Positions 44,548 to 54,127 of a DNA stretch of 64,000 nucleotides are shown piece after piece. Made by a program: the position numbers and the translations under genes. The notes below the pieces were generated by a model. The model saw only the letters and a program-made list of their open reading frames with translations, was not told where the DNA came from and did not search any database. Every line of letters starts with the position of its first letter. Positions within the stretch are counted from its first letter, which is position 1. The stretch is from Lachnospiraceae bacterium (GTDB taxonomy: Bacteria; Bacillota; Clostridia; Lachnospirales; Lachnospiraceae), in assembly GCA_015057585.1 (NCBI GenBank), contig SVEF01000011.1:49847-113846 (forward strand), given 5' to 3'.

Positions 44548-45561
44548 ATGGCAACAATCCGTGATATCGCAACAAGAGCGGGAGTTTCGGCTTCTACGGT
44601 ATCCCGAGTATTAAATATGGATACAACATTAAGTGTTTCGGATGAAACAAGGGAAAATATCTTTTGTGTCGCGGAGGAACTGGAATATATTCCACGAAAG
44701 AGCAAAAAAGCAAAAGAAGCCGAGGCAAGGGAAATTACCATTGTCTACTGGTATGAAAATGAGCAGGAACTGGAGGATCCGTATTACCTCTCCATCCGTC
44801 TGGCAATGGAACAGAAGGCAGAGGAATACGGATACCGTGCTCAGGTGGTGAGCCAGAACAGTTTAGACAAAATTAATCCTGAAACCGTCGGTGTTTTGGT
44901 TCTCGGACGGTTGGGAGACGATGTGCTCCATATGTTAAAAGAGCAGTATGAAAACGTGATTATTATTGATAATACCTTTGCGTTGCCGGGTTTTGACTAT
45001 GTTGGTTCGGATCTCGCGGCAGCAGCGACGGATTTATTGACACATCTGTACGGACTCGGACACCGGAAAATCGCAAGACTTGGTGGCAATCCGGTTCCGC
45101 TCCAGGCGGATAAAGTGTTTTATGACAGCCGCGATGTGGCTTATGCTTCTTTTATGAGAGAACGCGGGATTTATGACGAAGCGTTGATCTATGACTGCGG
45201 CGACTATACGACGAGAAATGGTTATCAGAAAATGACGGAGATTTTGGAGGATGAAAACAGACGTCCGACAGCCGTTTTTGTCAGCAATGATTCGATGGCA
45301 ATCGGTGCATACCGCGCCATTGCGGAAAAAGGACTCCGGATTCCGGAGGACATCAGTGTGGTCGGTTTTAACGACCAGCCAAATGCGAAATATATGATGC
45401 CGCCGCTGACCACGGTACGCATTAATACAAAATATATCGGATACTCGGCAGTGGATTTGCTGGTAGAGAGGGAAATGCACCCGAGGGAGTATTATAAACA
45501 GGTAATGATTCCGACAGAAATGAAAATCAGGAGAAGCTGTGCACAGCCGGTCCGGGACTAG
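44548..45561 (+). CDS. LacI family regulator of the galactan operon (EbgR/GalR-like)
   Basis: The 337-residue protein has the helix-turn-helix MATIRDIATRAGVSASTVSR, then VLNMDTTLSVSDETRENI and the hinge region. The ligand domain includes YVGSDLAAAATDLLTHLYGLG and AVFVSNDSMAIGAYRAIAEK. The N-terminus is close to that of EbgR, the repressor of a beta-galactosidase in Escherichia coli, from memory. It lies between the GH30 and GH35 genes, so it probably senses a galactoside and controls this operon. Start 44548 fits AGAGGTGG better than an ATG 9 bp upstream. Confidence 0.92.
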   Translation: MATIRDIATRAGVSASTVSRVLNMDTTLSVSDETRENIFCVAEELEYIPRKSKKAKEAEAREITIVYWYENEQELEDPYYLSIRLAMEQKAEEYGYRAQVVSQNSLDKINPETVGVLVLGRLGDDVLHMLKEQYENVIIIDNTFALPGFDYVGSDLAAAATDLLTHLYGLGHRKIARLGGNPVPLQADKVFYDSRDVAYASFMRERGIYDEALIYDCGDYTTRNGYQKMTEILEDENRRPTAVFVSNDSMAIGAYRAIAEKGLRIPEDISVVGFNDQPNAKYMMPPLTTVRINTKYIGYSAVDLLVEREMHPREYYKQVMIPTEMKIRRSCAQPVRD

Positions 45562-45573
45562 AGGTAAAGAAAA

Positions 45574-47310
45574 ATGGGAAAGTTTGAAATTAGGGAAGAA
45601 TTCTATTTAAACGATGAAAAGATGAAAGTAATTTCCGGAGGAATCCATTATTTCCGTGTGGTACCGGAGTACTGGAGAGACCGGCTGGAAAAAATTAAAG
45701 CTCTTGGTTGTAATACGATTGAAACCTATGTGGCATGGAATGTACATGAGCCAAAAAAGGGACAGTTTAATTTTGAGGGGATTGCCGATTTAAAGAAATT
45801 TATCGAGCTGGTACAGGAACTTGGCCTCTGGGTCATTGTGCGTCCGTCTCCGTATATTTGTGCGGAATGGGAGTTTGGCGGATTGCCGGGATGGCTGGCT
45901 GCAGAGGACGGTATGCGTCTTCGCAGTAACTATGAGCCGTTCTTAAACCATGTTCGTGATTATTACAAAGAATTATTTAAGATTTTAGCACCGCTTCAGA
46001 TTACCAAGGGTGGTCCGATTATCATGTTCCAGGTGGAAAATGAATACGGCTCCTATGGTGAAGATGTGGAATATATGGAAGCGATGAAGCAGATGATGCT
46101 TGATAACGGTGTGGAAGTGCCGCTGATTACATCGGATGGTCCTTGGAGTGACCAGCTTGCCTGTGGCAAGGTAGAGGGTGTGCATCAGACAGCAAACTTT
46201 GGCTCCAAGGCACACGAGCAGTTCGGCATATTAAAGAAACATGTTGGCGAGAAGCCGTTAATGTGTATGGAATTCTGGGTAGGCTGGTTTGATGCCTGGG
46301 GCGAGCACCATCACATCGGAGATCCGCTCGAGCATGCACAGGATTTAAATGACATTCTGGAGCTGGGTCATGTGAATATTTATATGGCAGAGGGAGGAAC
46401 CAACTTTGGTTTCATGAACGGTGCCAACTACTATGACAAACTGACTCCGGATGTTACGTCATATGACTATGATGCACTTTTAACCGAGGACGGACAGATT
46501 ACACCGAAGTATGAGGCATTTAAAGAGGTTATCAGACGTTTTGTAGAGATTCCGGAAGTGGAATTTACGACAAAGATACAAAGAAAAGCGTATGGCAAAC
46601 TGACTCCTGTTGCAAAGGCAGGTTTGTTTGAAGTGCTTGACGATATCAGTACACCGGTAGAACATCATTATCCGCAGCCGATGGAAAAGCTGGGTCAGAA
46701 CTATGGCTATATTTTATACCGCACTGAGCTGGTGCGCGATAAGCTGATTGAAAGAATCCGCCTTTTGGGTGCAAATGACCGTGCAAAGTTCTATCTGGAT
46801 GGTGAGGAATTTTTGACCCAGTACGACAGAGAGCTTCTTTCGGAGCAGGGTTCCGTGGATTTGACCGGTGACCGCCTGGATATCCTTGTGGAAAACATGG
46901 GACGTGTCAACTATGGCGCAATGATGGAGCATCAGAACAAGGGGATTAAAGGAGCTGTTGTTATCAACGGACACCAGCATTTTAAGTGGACACATTACCC
47001 GATTCCGCTTGACACTGTGGATAACATTCCGTTTGACAAGGGTTATACCGAAGGCAAGCCGGCGTTTTACAAGTTTGAACTGGAAGCTGAGGAGCTTGGT
47101 GATACCTTCCTTGATTTTGAGGGATTCGGCAAGGGCTGTGTGTTCGTAAACGGCTTTAACCTGGGACGTTTCTGGGAAATCGGACCACAGAAGAGACTGT
47201 ACATTCCGGCACCGCTCTTAAAGCAGGGAAAGAATGAGATTATTCTTTTTGAAACCGAAGGCAAGAGTGCAGAGTATATTACTCTGATGGATGAACCTGG
47301 ACTTGAATAA
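45574..47310 (+). CDS. GH35 beta-galactosidase
   Basis: This 578-residue cytosolic enzyme removes terminal beta-galactose from imported oligosaccharides. The GH35 barrel shows GGIHYFRVVPEYWRDRLEKI, CNTIETYVAWNVHEP, the acid/base Glu157 in ENEYGSYG and the nucleophile Glu233 in MEFWVGWFDAWG. C-terminal beta domains end in GRFWEIGPQKRLYIPAPLL. There is no signal peptide. It is the last gene of the operon, 12 bp after the regulator. No obvious hairpin terminator was seen directly after it. Confidence 0.95.
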   Translation: MGKFEIREEFYLNDEKMKVISGGIHYFRVVPEYWRDRLEKIKALGCNTIETYVAWNVHEPKKGQFNFEGIADLKKFIELVQELGLWVIVRPSPYICAEWEFGGLPGWLAAEDGMRLRSNYEPFLNHVRDYYKELFKILAPLQITKGGPIIMFQVENEYGSYGEDVEYMEAMKQMMLDNGVEVPLITSDGPWSDQLACGKVEGVHQTANFGSKAHEQFGILKKHVGEKPLMCMEFWVGWFDAWGEHHHIGDPLEHAQDLNDILELGHVNIYMAEGGTNFGFMNGANYYDKLTPDVTSYDYDALLTEDGQITPKYEAFKEVIRRFVEIPEVEFTTKIQRKAYGKLTPVAKAGLFEVLDDISTPVEHHYPQPMEKLGQNYGYILYRTELVRDKLIERIRLLGANDRAKFYLDGEEFLTQYDRELLSEQGSVDLTGDRLDILVENMGRVNYGAMMEHQNKGIKGAVVINGHQHFKWTHYPIPLDTVDNIPFDKGYTEGKPAFYKFELEAEELGDTFLDFEGFGKGCVFVNGFNLGRFWEIGPQKRLYIPAPLLKQGKNEIILFETEGKSAEYITLMDEPGLE

Positions 47311-47324
47311 GACGGAAGAACTAG

Positions 47325-47353
47325 TTTCTTTTTTGCGGCATTTATGGTAAAAT
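47325..47353 (+). promoter_or_regulatory. Weak promoter candidate before the HAD-GMP kinase-like gene
   Basis: TTTCTT (47325-47330), 17 nt, TAAAAT (47348-47353) with an extended TGG. The -35 box is poor. Confidence 0.4.
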
Positions 47354-47374
47354 AGCGGAGCGCGGAGGTGTGAA

Positions 47375-48481
47375 ATGGGAAGACGATTTCGAATGTCCAC
47401 GGCTCTTGATGTGGATGATTTGTTGATGGAATGCGTTCCGTATGCCATAAAGCTTGCTAATGAGAAATATAAATTTGACCCGCCACTCACGATTTATGAG
47501 GTGGACCGATGGGGAAAGCTTGGGACAAGAGCGGACGTAATATTTGAGTTTTTTAATGATCCGGAGTTTTTTAAGAACCAGCCGGTGATGGAAGGTGCAA
47601 AGGAGTTTGTCCGTAAGCTCTCTACCATGACAGAGGTGTTTATTACGACAGCGGTAGCGCCGCAGTTTATGAGCATCCGGGCCCAGAGGATTCTGGAAGA
47701 GTTTCCGGAGATTCCGGCAGAGCATATCTATATGGGTTCCCGGAAGGATAAGATTAACGTTGATATCTTATTTGATGACGGTATGCATAACGTGTTCAAA
47801 TCCAATGCGGCGTATCCGATTTTGCTGAGAAAGCCTTGGAACCAGAGCGCCACGGGAATGTTGGCGGTAAACAATTACGATGAATTTTTAAAACTCCTGG
47901 AAGTGATTACCTCCAGTTATTCTGATGTGGAAGGTTCCTTAAAGGATGCAAAAATTGTAGCACTGGTCGGACCGTCCGGGTCCGGAAAGACCAGAGTGGC
48001 AAAACAGTTGTTGGAAATCAGTGACCGTTTTGAAAAACTGGTCAGTTACACGACAAAAGACCGTACGTCTATCAAGGAAAATGACTGGTATCACTATGTA
48101 GACAAGAAGACCTTTTTCAAGATGATGGAGCAGGGGTCCTTCTTTGAATCAACGATGTATGCCGGACATGGATTTGGTTCCAAAAAAGAAGAAGTGGATG
48201 CGATTTTGGCAAAAGGAAAAATTGTATTGGCAGCAGTAGATATTTGTGGCGCGATGTCCTTAAAAACAAACTATAAAGACGTTGTGACGATTTATGTTAA
48301 GCGCGACAAAAAGCAGTTATTACAATCCATCCTGGATAAAAAGTGCTCAAATGAGGACAAGGTCAATCGTATTATTTCGATTGATGATGAGAAACGGAAC
48401 GAAGATGTTTGTGATTACGTAATTGCGAACGAGAATTACGCAGAAACCGCAGATAAAATTATTGCATTACTGGATAACTAA
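47375..48481 (+). CDS. Fusion of HAD-like nucleotidase domain and guanylate-kinase-like domain
   Basis: In this 368-residue cytosolic protein, residues about 5-175 resemble a 5'-nucleotidase-type HAD phosphatase: LDVDDLL gives the DxD nucleophile motif, VFITTAV a Thr motif, and DILFDDGMHN the C-terminal Asp pair. Residues about 190-368 are a guanylate-kinase-like P-loop domain with VGPSGSGKT, SYTTKDR as the GMP-binding loop and VLAAVDICGAMSLK. The fusion would couple nucleotide phosphorylation and dephosphorylation, or sense nucleotides; its true role is unknown. A GGAGG site fits the ATG at 47375. Confidence 0.8.
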   Translation: MGRRFRMSTALDVDDLLMECVPYAIKLANEKYKFDPPLTIYEVDRWGKLGTRADVIFEFFNDPEFFKNQPVMEGAKEFVRKLSTMTEVFITTAVAPQFMSIRAQRILEEFPEIPAEHIYMGSRKDKINVDILFDDGMHNVFKSNAAYPILLRKPWNQSATGMLAVNNYDEFLKLLEVITSSYSDVEGSLKDAKIVALVGPSGSGKTRVAKQLLEISDRFEKLVSYTTKDRTSIKENDWYHYVDKKTFFKMMEQGSFFESTMYAGHGFGSKKEEVDAILAKGKIVLAAVDICGAMSLKTNYKDVVTIYVKRDKKQLLQSILDKKCSNEDKVNRIISIDDEKRNEDVCDYVIANENYAETADKIIALLDN

Positions 48482-48484
48482 GAA

Positions 48485-48515
48485 ACAGCGGATAGGTCAA
48501 GCGCCTATCCGCTGT
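48485..48515. terminator. Terminator between convergent genes
   Basis: A 12-bp perfect stem ACAGCGGATAGG/CCTATCCGCTGT with a 7-nt loop and CTTTTT after it. Confidence 0.92.
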
Positions 48516-48529
48516 CTTTTTGTTTGGTA

Positions 48530-49228
48530 TTATGTAAGGGTTTTTACAATGGCAAGCATTAACTTTACAGTATGTTCAATGGCCTGACGTTCAAACGTCG
48601 GGTAATCCATCTGTGCGGAGTTATCCGCTTTGTCCGAAATCGCACGGATGATAAGGAAAGGAAGACCATTGTTATAAGCGGCCTGTGCAATGGCGGCACC
48701 TTCCATTTCCGTGCACATGCCATGGAAATTTTCTGTGATAAAATCCTTTTTTGTTTTGTCTGCAATGAACTGGTCTCCGGTCACAACACGTCCCTCGTGT
48801 ACATGGATTTCCGGATTGACCTTTTCACACAGTTCTTTTGCAAGGGCGCGTAATGGAGCATCTGCAGGGAATGCGGAAACCGGCATTCTCGGAATGGTAC
48901 CGAGAGGATAGCCAAAGGCAACTGCATCGACATCGTGCTGCATCGCATCCGTACAAAGCACGATATCGCCAATATCAATGGCTGCATCCAACGAACCTGC
49001 AATTCCGGTATTGATAACGGCATCTACATGGAACAGATCTGCCAGGATCTGTGTGCAGCAGCCGGCGTTTACCTTACCGATGCCGGATCGTACCACGGTT
49101 ACCGGTTTTCCCAGAAGGAGTCCGTCATAAAACTCCATGGATGCTTTTTTTGTGATAGTCAGTTGTTCCATTTTTTCTTTTAACTGTGCAACTTCCTCTT
49201 CCATTGCACCAATGATTCCAAGTTTCAT
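48530..49228 (-). CDS. mtnN: 5'-methylthioadenosine/S-adenosylhomocysteine nucleosidase
   Basis: The 232-residue enzyme cleaves adenine from MTA and SAH, recycling S-adenosylmethionine by-products and feeding the S-ribosylhomocysteine/AI-2 route. Family motifs are MKLGIIGAMEEEVAQL, SGIGKVNAGCCTQ, VINTGIAGSLD, VVTGDQFI, FHGMCTEMEGAAIAQAAY and RAISDKAD. The ATG at 49228 with GGAGG eight nt upstream is preferred to one two codons earlier. It is monocistronic with its own promoter. Confidence 0.96.
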   Translation of the reverse strand: MKLGIIGAMEEEVAQLKEKMEQLTITKKASMEFYDGLLLGKPVTVVRSGIGKVNAGCCTQILADLFHVDAVINTGIAGSLDAAIDIGDIVLCTDAMQHDVDAVAFGYPLGTIPRMPVSAFPADAPLRALAKELCEKVNPEIHVHEGRVVTGDQFIADKTKKDFITENFHGMCTEMEGAAIAQAAYNNGLPFLIIRAISDKADNSAQMDYPTFERQAIEHTVKLMLAIVKTLT

Positions 49229-49263
49229 GAGCAAAATCCTCCATAATAATCTCTTTTAGCCAA

Positions 49264-49292
49264 AGTATAGCATAAAAAAAGGGCTTTTTCAA
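49264..49292 (-). promoter_or_regulatory. Sigma-A promoter of mtnN
   Basis: On the minus strand, TTGAAA (49292-49287), 17 nt, TATACT (49269-49264) with an extended TGC. It is embedded in the terminator hairpin of the upstream DUF4353 gene, so one segment serves both. Confidence 0.75.
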
Positions 49293-49302
49293 TGAAAAGC
49301 CC
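49281..49302 (-). terminator. Terminator of the DUF4353 lipoprotein gene
   Basis: Stem GGGCTTTT/AAAAGCCC with a 6-nt loop. On the minus strand it is followed by TTTTTTT (A-run at 49274-49280). Confidence 0.85.
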
Positions 49303-49328
49303 AAGAGGAGTAAGGTATCCTTTCTAAT

Positions 49329-51251
49329 TTAATTGGCCGCAAAACTTCCGGAAGCAGAGCCAACCGTAATGGTATAGGTTTCACCGGAAATGATTTCAGG
49401 AGAACTTAAAATTACAACTGCGAAGGATAATTCCGGCGCATAGGAAATGATAACATTGCCGGAAGCATCCACCAGTGAGACCGGGGTTTTTGCCGGCTGG
49501 TTGCCCACACTGACTGCAATTACGCCCTGCTCGGAGGCACTGAAAGTCTGTGCCATGCCTGCGGCACCGGTTCCGATAAAAGTGCCGCCGGTAATAGTGG
49601 CAGAGGAATCAAAATCCAGAGTTGCCGTATCGCCCTGGGTTGGGCCTACAACCGTTGTAAAACCGCCGGAGATGGAAAGCGTCCCATTGGCGTCGATCCC
49701 ATCGCCGGATGCGTTGACATAAAGGGTACCGCCGGAAATTTCAATGCTGCCGTTTCCGGCACTCATACCACCCATACCGCCCATGCCGCCTTTCCCACCG
49801 CGGCCTCCGAACATATCACCACCCCAGGCACCGCCGAATCCGCTTTCGTCAGTGCCGCCGGCAGCATTTAAACCATCATCGGTTGCTTTGAGTTTGATGT
49901 CCCCACCATTGATTTTGATATCAAGAGCTTCCAGTCCCTCATAACATTCTGAAATATCGATTTTGCCGTCGTTGATGGTCAGGGTTTCGTCTGCATGGAT
50001 ACCGTCATCGCCACTGGCAAGAATCAGAGTTCCACCGTTAAGTGTTACGTTTGCGTCTGCATGAATGGCATCATCCGCAGAATTTATTGAAATATGACCC
50101 TTGGAAATCAGGATGTCGCCGGTTGCCTTCAGACCCTTACAGCTGATGCTGTCTTCTTCGGTTCCTACAGAAGATGTGTTACTGCCCGGCCGTCCCATGC
50201 CGCCAAAGCCACCGAAACCACTGCCGGAAGACTTTGTTCCGTTCTCACTTCCACCGCCGGAGACAATATAAATACTGCCGTCACAAATAGTTGCATAGGC
50301 CCCGGCGCTGATGCCGTCACCGGTTGTCTCCATGATAACAGAGCCGTTTGCCATATAGAGAAATCCTTTGCTTGTATCGTCTGCATTTTCTGCGTGGATT
50401 CCGTCTTTTCCGGAACGGATGGTTAAGTAGGTATTTGCCACACGCACGCTGTCATTTGCATCAACACCGTGGCTTGCAGCGGTTATCTGATATGTGCCTC
50501 CGGTAAATACCAGATCATCTTTGCCGACAATACCGTGACCGGCAGGGGAACTTACAGTAAGAGTTCCGGTTCCGTTTAAGGTCAGATCCTGCTTTGAAAA
50601 CAGGGCGCCGTCAATACCGCTTTCAGAGGAATCGGTAAAGGAACCGCCGTTTGTCAATGTGTTCTCTGTACCGTCAGCGAGGGTAACAAAAACCTTGTCT
50701 GCGTTTTTGATATAGATGGCGGCAGAATCGGAACTTGTAATGTTTGCTCCGTTTAATACAAGTTGCGGTTTGTCTGAGTCGGCCGCATCCACAATAATCT
50801 GTCCATTTTCCAGTGAGCCGGAAAGAAGGTAGGTGCCGTCACCGAGAATGGTAACCGTGGTGCCGTCGATACGCACACTTTTGCTGTTACAGGAGACAGA
50901 AGTTCCGTTTAACTGGATAGAAATGCTCTTGCTTTCGTTATAACTTGCATCCATGTCACGCTTTGTAAAAAAGTCTGTGTCGGGAACAATGGTTGTAATC
51001 TCGGAATGTTCCGGAAGCCCAACAGGGGATGTTTCAGATGGAGTAATCACCGGATTTGTCCCTTCGGAAGGAGTGTCGGTATTTGTTTGCGGAGTATTGC
51101 CGCCCGGAGTAGCAGGATTCTCCGGAATAGGAGTGTTTTCGCTTTCGGTTGGCGTCGGGAGCGGATTGTCCGAGTTTCCCGCAGGCGAACAGCCCGCAAT
51201 CAGCGTTATAAAGCAAAGGCCTGCCAGACAAAATTTTATGTATTTTTTCAT
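49329..51251 (-). CDS. DUF4353 carbohydrate-binding-like lipoprotein
   Basis: The 640-residue lipoprotein (lipobox LIAGC, Cys near residue 21) has a Pro/Thr/Asn-rich stalk to about 95 and then a long repetitive beta-helix-like region. This region has many short phrases of the type GxDGI, as in SGIDGALFSKQDLTLNGTGT, SGKDGIHAENADD and SGDGIDANGTLSISGG, matching DUF4353. A Gly/Met-rich loop (GGMGGMGGM) lies near 480. There are many Asp/Asn and few Lys, fitting calcium- or sugar-binding surface proteins. The ATG at 51251 with GGAGG is chosen. It is monocistronic. Confidence 0.82.
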   Translation of the reverse strand: MKKYIKFCLAGLCFITLIAGCSPAGNSDNPLPTPTESENTPIPENPATPGGNTPQTNTDTPSEGTNPVITPSETSPVGLPEHSEITTIVPDTDFFTKRDMDASYNESKSISIQLNGTSVSCNSKSVRIDGTTVTILGDGTYLLSGSLENGQIIVDAADSDKPQLVLNGANITSSDSAAIYIKNADKVFVTLADGTENTLTNGGSFTDSSESGIDGALFSKQDLTLNGTGTLTVSSPAGHGIVGKDDLVFTGGTYQITAASHGVDANDSVRVANTYLTIRSGKDGIHAENADDTSKGFLYMANGSVIMETTGDGISAGAYATICDGSIYIVSGGGSENGTKSSGSGFGGFGGMGRPGSNTSSVGTEEDSISCKGLKATGDILISKGHISINSADDAIHADANVTLNGGTLILASGDDGIHADETLTINDGKIDISECYEGLEALDIKINGGDIKLKATDDGLNAAGGTDESGFGGAWGGDMFGGRGGKGGMGGMGGMSAGNGSIEISGGTLYVNASGDGIDANGTLSISGGFTTVVGPTQGDTATLDFDSSATITGGTFIGTGAAGMAQTFSASEQGVIAVSVGNQPAKTPVSLVDASGNVIISYAPELSFAVVILSSPEIISGETYTITVGSASGSFAAN

Positions 51252-51396
51252 GAATCGTTCCTCCAATAAAATATAATTTTCTTTTTTGTTTTTGCATTTT
51301 TATTTTGGTCTTATATTAAAATAAGAGTGTGAAGTTTCTGTGAAAGAAATACGGAAGTTTTATGAGTTTTTTGAAAAAAGAAAGCAAGGTTAAGAA

Positions 51397-51425
51397 TTGC
51401 CAAAAAGCATAAAAAGGTGTAGAAT
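51397..51425 (+). promoter_or_regulatory. Sigma-A promoter of murG
   Basis: TTGCCA (51397-51402), 17 nt, TAGAAT (51420-51425), about 35 bp before the start codon. Confidence 0.75.
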
Positions 51426-51458
51426 AACAATAATAGAAAAATAGGAGTACTGGGTCGA

Positions 51459-52526
51459 ATGAAACGAATTTTATTAACCGGCGGAGGAACGGCCGGTCAC
51501 GTGACGCCGAATCTGGCGTTGATTCCTCATTTAAAAAAGAATGGGTATGATATTTCATACATAGGGTCTTATGAAGGAATTGAGAAAGGGCTTGCCGAGG
51601 CTGCGGGGATTCCTTATTACGGTATTTCTTCGGGGAAACTACGCAGGTATTTTGATATCAAGAACTTTTCGGATCCGTTTAAAGTAATAAAAGGATTTTT
51701 TGAAGCGTGCAGTCTGATGCGTAAATTAAAACCGGATGTGGTCTTTTCCAAAGGTGGTTTTGTATCAGTTCCGGTTGTGCTGGCAGCAAAGGCCGGAAAG
51801 ATACCGTGTATTATTCACGAATCGGATATTACACCGGGGCTTGCGAATAAGATCTGCATTCCGGCAGCAAAAAAAGTGTGTGCCAACTTTCCGGAGACGA
51901 TGAAATATCTCCCGGCAGAAAAAGCAGTTCTTGCAGGAACACCAATCAGGGAAGAACTGTTTTCCGGAAACCGGATTGCCGGTCTGGATTTTTGCGGATT
52001 TTCTGCAAATAAGCCGGTATTGATGGTTGTGGGAGGCAGTACCGGGGCAAAAGCGTTGAATGAAGCGGTACGCAATCTCCTTCCAACCCTGCTTCGTGAT
52101 TATCAGATTATTCATTTGTGTGGTAAGGGAAAAGCGGCAGAAGAGTATGATAATACGGAAGGTTACCGCCAGTTTGAATATGTCAGTAAGGAAATGAAGG
52201 ACTTGTTTGCGGCTTCCGATCTGGTAATTTCCAGAGCCGGAGCAAATGCTATCTGTGAATTATTAGCACTCAGAAAGCCGAATATTCTGGTTCCGCTTCC
52301 TGCGGCATCCAGCCGTGGCGATCAGATTCTGAATGCAGAGTCCTTTGAACACCAAGGATATTCTTATGTGCTTCAGGAAGAGAACCTGACCAATGATACC
52401 CTGTTGAAGGCGATTCAGTCTGTGACACAAAACAGAGAAACATATGTATCGGCGATGGAACAGAGTACGTTGAACAATGCAATTGAGACTGTGCTCGGAT
52501 TGATTGAAGAGTGCAGAAAAAAATAG
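51459..52526 (+). CDS. murG: Undecaprenyl-PP-MurNAc-pentapeptide GlcNAc transferase (MurG)
   Basis: The 355-residue GT28 enzyme makes lipid II at the cytoplasmic side of the membrane. N-terminal GGGTAGHVTPNLAL is the MurG glycine loop; KPDVVFSKGGFVSVPVVLAA and SRAGANAICELLALRKPNILV with PLPAASSRGDQ form the UDP-GlcNAc site. It is isolated from other division and cell wall genes and sits before dnaX. A weak GGAGTACTGGG-type site precedes the ATG. Since many Clostridia keep murG in the dcw cluster, this could be a second copy or a relocated gene. Confidence 0.93.
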   Translation: MKRILLTGGGTAGHVTPNLALIPHLKKNGYDISYIGSYEGIEKGLAEAAGIPYYGISSGKLRRYFDIKNFSDPFKVIKGFFEACSLMRKLKPDVVFSKGGFVSVPVVLAAKAGKIPCIIHESDITPGLANKICIPAAKKVCANFPETMKYLPAEKAVLAGTPIREELFSGNRIAGLDFCGFSANKPVLMVVGGSTGAKALNEAVRNLLPTLLRDYQIIHLCGKGKAAEEYDNTEGYRQFEYVSKEMKDLFAASDLVISRAGANAICELLALRKPNILVPLPAASSRGDQILNAESFEHQGYSYVLQEENLTNDTLLKAIQSVTQNRETYVSAMEQSTLNNAIETVLGLIEECRKK

Positions 52527-52542
52527 AGGAAGGAACAGGAAT

Positions 52543-54102
52543 ATGTCATATACGGCATTATACCGAAAATTCCGTCCGACGACATTTGAGGATGTCAAGG
52601 GACAGGATCATATTGTGACAACCCTGCGCAACCAGATTAAGGCAGGGCGTATCGGACATGCATTTTTGTTTACCGGAACCAGAGGCACGGGAAAAACGAC
52701 ATCGGCACAGATTTTAGCCAGAGCTGTCAACTGTGAGCATCCGGCAGACGGAAATCCGTGCGGGGAATGCGCTATGTGTAAATCGATTGCGGCGGGAACT
52801 TCCATGAATGTCATAGAGATTGATGCCGCATCCAATAACGGCGTGGATAACATTAGGGAAATTGTGGAGGAAGTCCGATACTCACCAACGGAAGGAAAAT
52901 ATAAAGTTTATATTATTGACGAAGTACACATGCTGTCTGCAGGTGCATTTAATGCGTTGTTAAAGACACTGGAAGAGCCGCCGTCTTATGTTATCTTTAT
53001 TTTGGCTACGACGGAAGTGCATAAGATTCCGATTACCATTTTGTCCAGATGCCAGCGGTATGATTTCAGGAGAATTACCGTAGAAGAAATAGCAGGACGT
53101 CTAAAGGAACTGGTTACAGCGGAAGAACTTCCGGCAGAGGATAGGGCGCTGCGCTATATTGCAACGGCGGCAGACGGCTCCATGCGAGATGCCATCAGCC
53201 TTCTCGATCAGTGTGTGGCATTTTATCTGGGAGAAACTCTGACTTATGACAAGGTGCTCGAGGTGCTTGGTACAGTCGATGTCTCAATATTTGGAAGACT
53301 GATGTCCTATATCCGGGAGCAGAAGGTGACGGAATGTCTTGGTCTTTTGGATGAAATTGTAGCCCGGGGCAGGGAATTAACACAGTTTACCGTGGATTTT
53401 ACCTGGTATCTGAGAAATCTTCTCCTTGCAAAGGCCTCAGAGGACCTAATGGACACCATGGAAATACCGACAGATTACCGGGAGGAGTTTTTAAAAGAAG
53501 TACATGCAAACAATGCGGAGCAATTGGTGCGTTTTATCCGAATCTTTTCGGAACTGACCAATAAGATCCGCTATGCTTCCCAGAAGAGGGTTCTGGTGGA
53601 AGTGGCGTTGATTAAATTATGTAAACCACAGATGGAAATGGAATATGATGCCCTTTCCCACAGAGTTACACAGTTGGAGGAGGCGCTGGAGCATGGCGTG
53701 GTTCCGGCAAGGACAGAAGTGGCTTCGACGCCGATGAAAGAAGAACCGGAAGAAGAGGAAGAAGTCATTTATCCGAATGCAATGCCGGAGGATATCCGGG
53801 AAGTAGCACAACAGTGGGGGCAGATTGTAAACAAACTGCCATCTTCTGTCCGGGTTTCGCTTGCTAATGTACATCCGAGTGTCGGTGAGCAGGGAAAATT
53901 GATTTTGGTATTCCATGATGAGTTCGACAAGGATTTTGTGTCGCAGGAGGAACGGCTTGATGAAATTAAAAAGACGATTCGTGGACAAATAAAGAAGGAA
54001 GTTGAAGTAAAGACTGTACTGGTAAAAAATAAGAAAGAAGCAGGAATTTATCCGGATATAACAAAACTGATTCAAAAAGTTCCGGTAGAATATGTAGATT
54101 AA
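52543..54102 (+). CDS. dnaX: DNA polymerase III subunit gamma/tau
   Basis: This 519-residue clamp-loader ATPase begins [20 protein letters not shown]. It has Walker [13 protein letters not shown], the Cys4 zinc module ([16 protein letters not shown]), Walker [11 protein letters not shown] and the SRC motif (LSRCQRYDF). The C-terminal region, about 360-519, is the shorter tau-like tail. The start at 52543 is preceded by GAGGAAGGAACAGG. It forms the classical dnaX-ybaB-recR order with the next two genes. No SRP RNA was seen upstream. Confidence 0.97.
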   Translation: MSYTALYRKFRPTTFEDVKGQDHIVTTLRNQIKAGRIGHAFLFTGTRGTGKTTSAQILARAVNCEHPADGNPCGECAMCKSIAAGTSMNVIEIDAASNNGVDNIREIVEEVRYSPTEGKYKVYIIDEVHMLSAGAFNALLKTLEEPPSYVIFILATTEVHKIPITILSRCQRYDFRRITVEEIAGRLKELVTAEELPAEDRALRYIATAADGSMRDAISLLDQCVAFYLGETLTYDKVLEVLGTVDVSIFGRLMSYIREQKVTECLGLLDEIVARGRELTQFTVDFTWYLRNLLLAKASEDLMDTMEIPTDYREEFLKEVHANNAEQLVRFIRIFSELTNKIRYASQKRVLVEVALIKLCKPQMEMEYDALSHRVTQLEEALEHGVVPARTEVASTPMKEEPEEEEEVIYPNAMPEDIREVAQQWGQIVNKLPSSVRVSLANVHPSVGEQGKLILVFHDEFDKDFVSQEERLDEIKKTIRGQIKKEVEVKTVLVKNKKEAGIYPDITKLIQKVPVEYVD

Positions 54103-54127
54103 AGGAAACAATAAGGAGGATAAAATT

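Noticed and set aside
49744..49944. 66-codon Pro-rich plus frame
   Set aside because: It is the antisense of the Gly/Met-rich loop of the DUF4353 lipoprotein.
52503..52542. SRP (4.5S/6S) RNA upstream of dnaX
   Set aside because: It is often found before dnaX in Firmicutes, but murG ends 16 bp before dnaX and there is no room.
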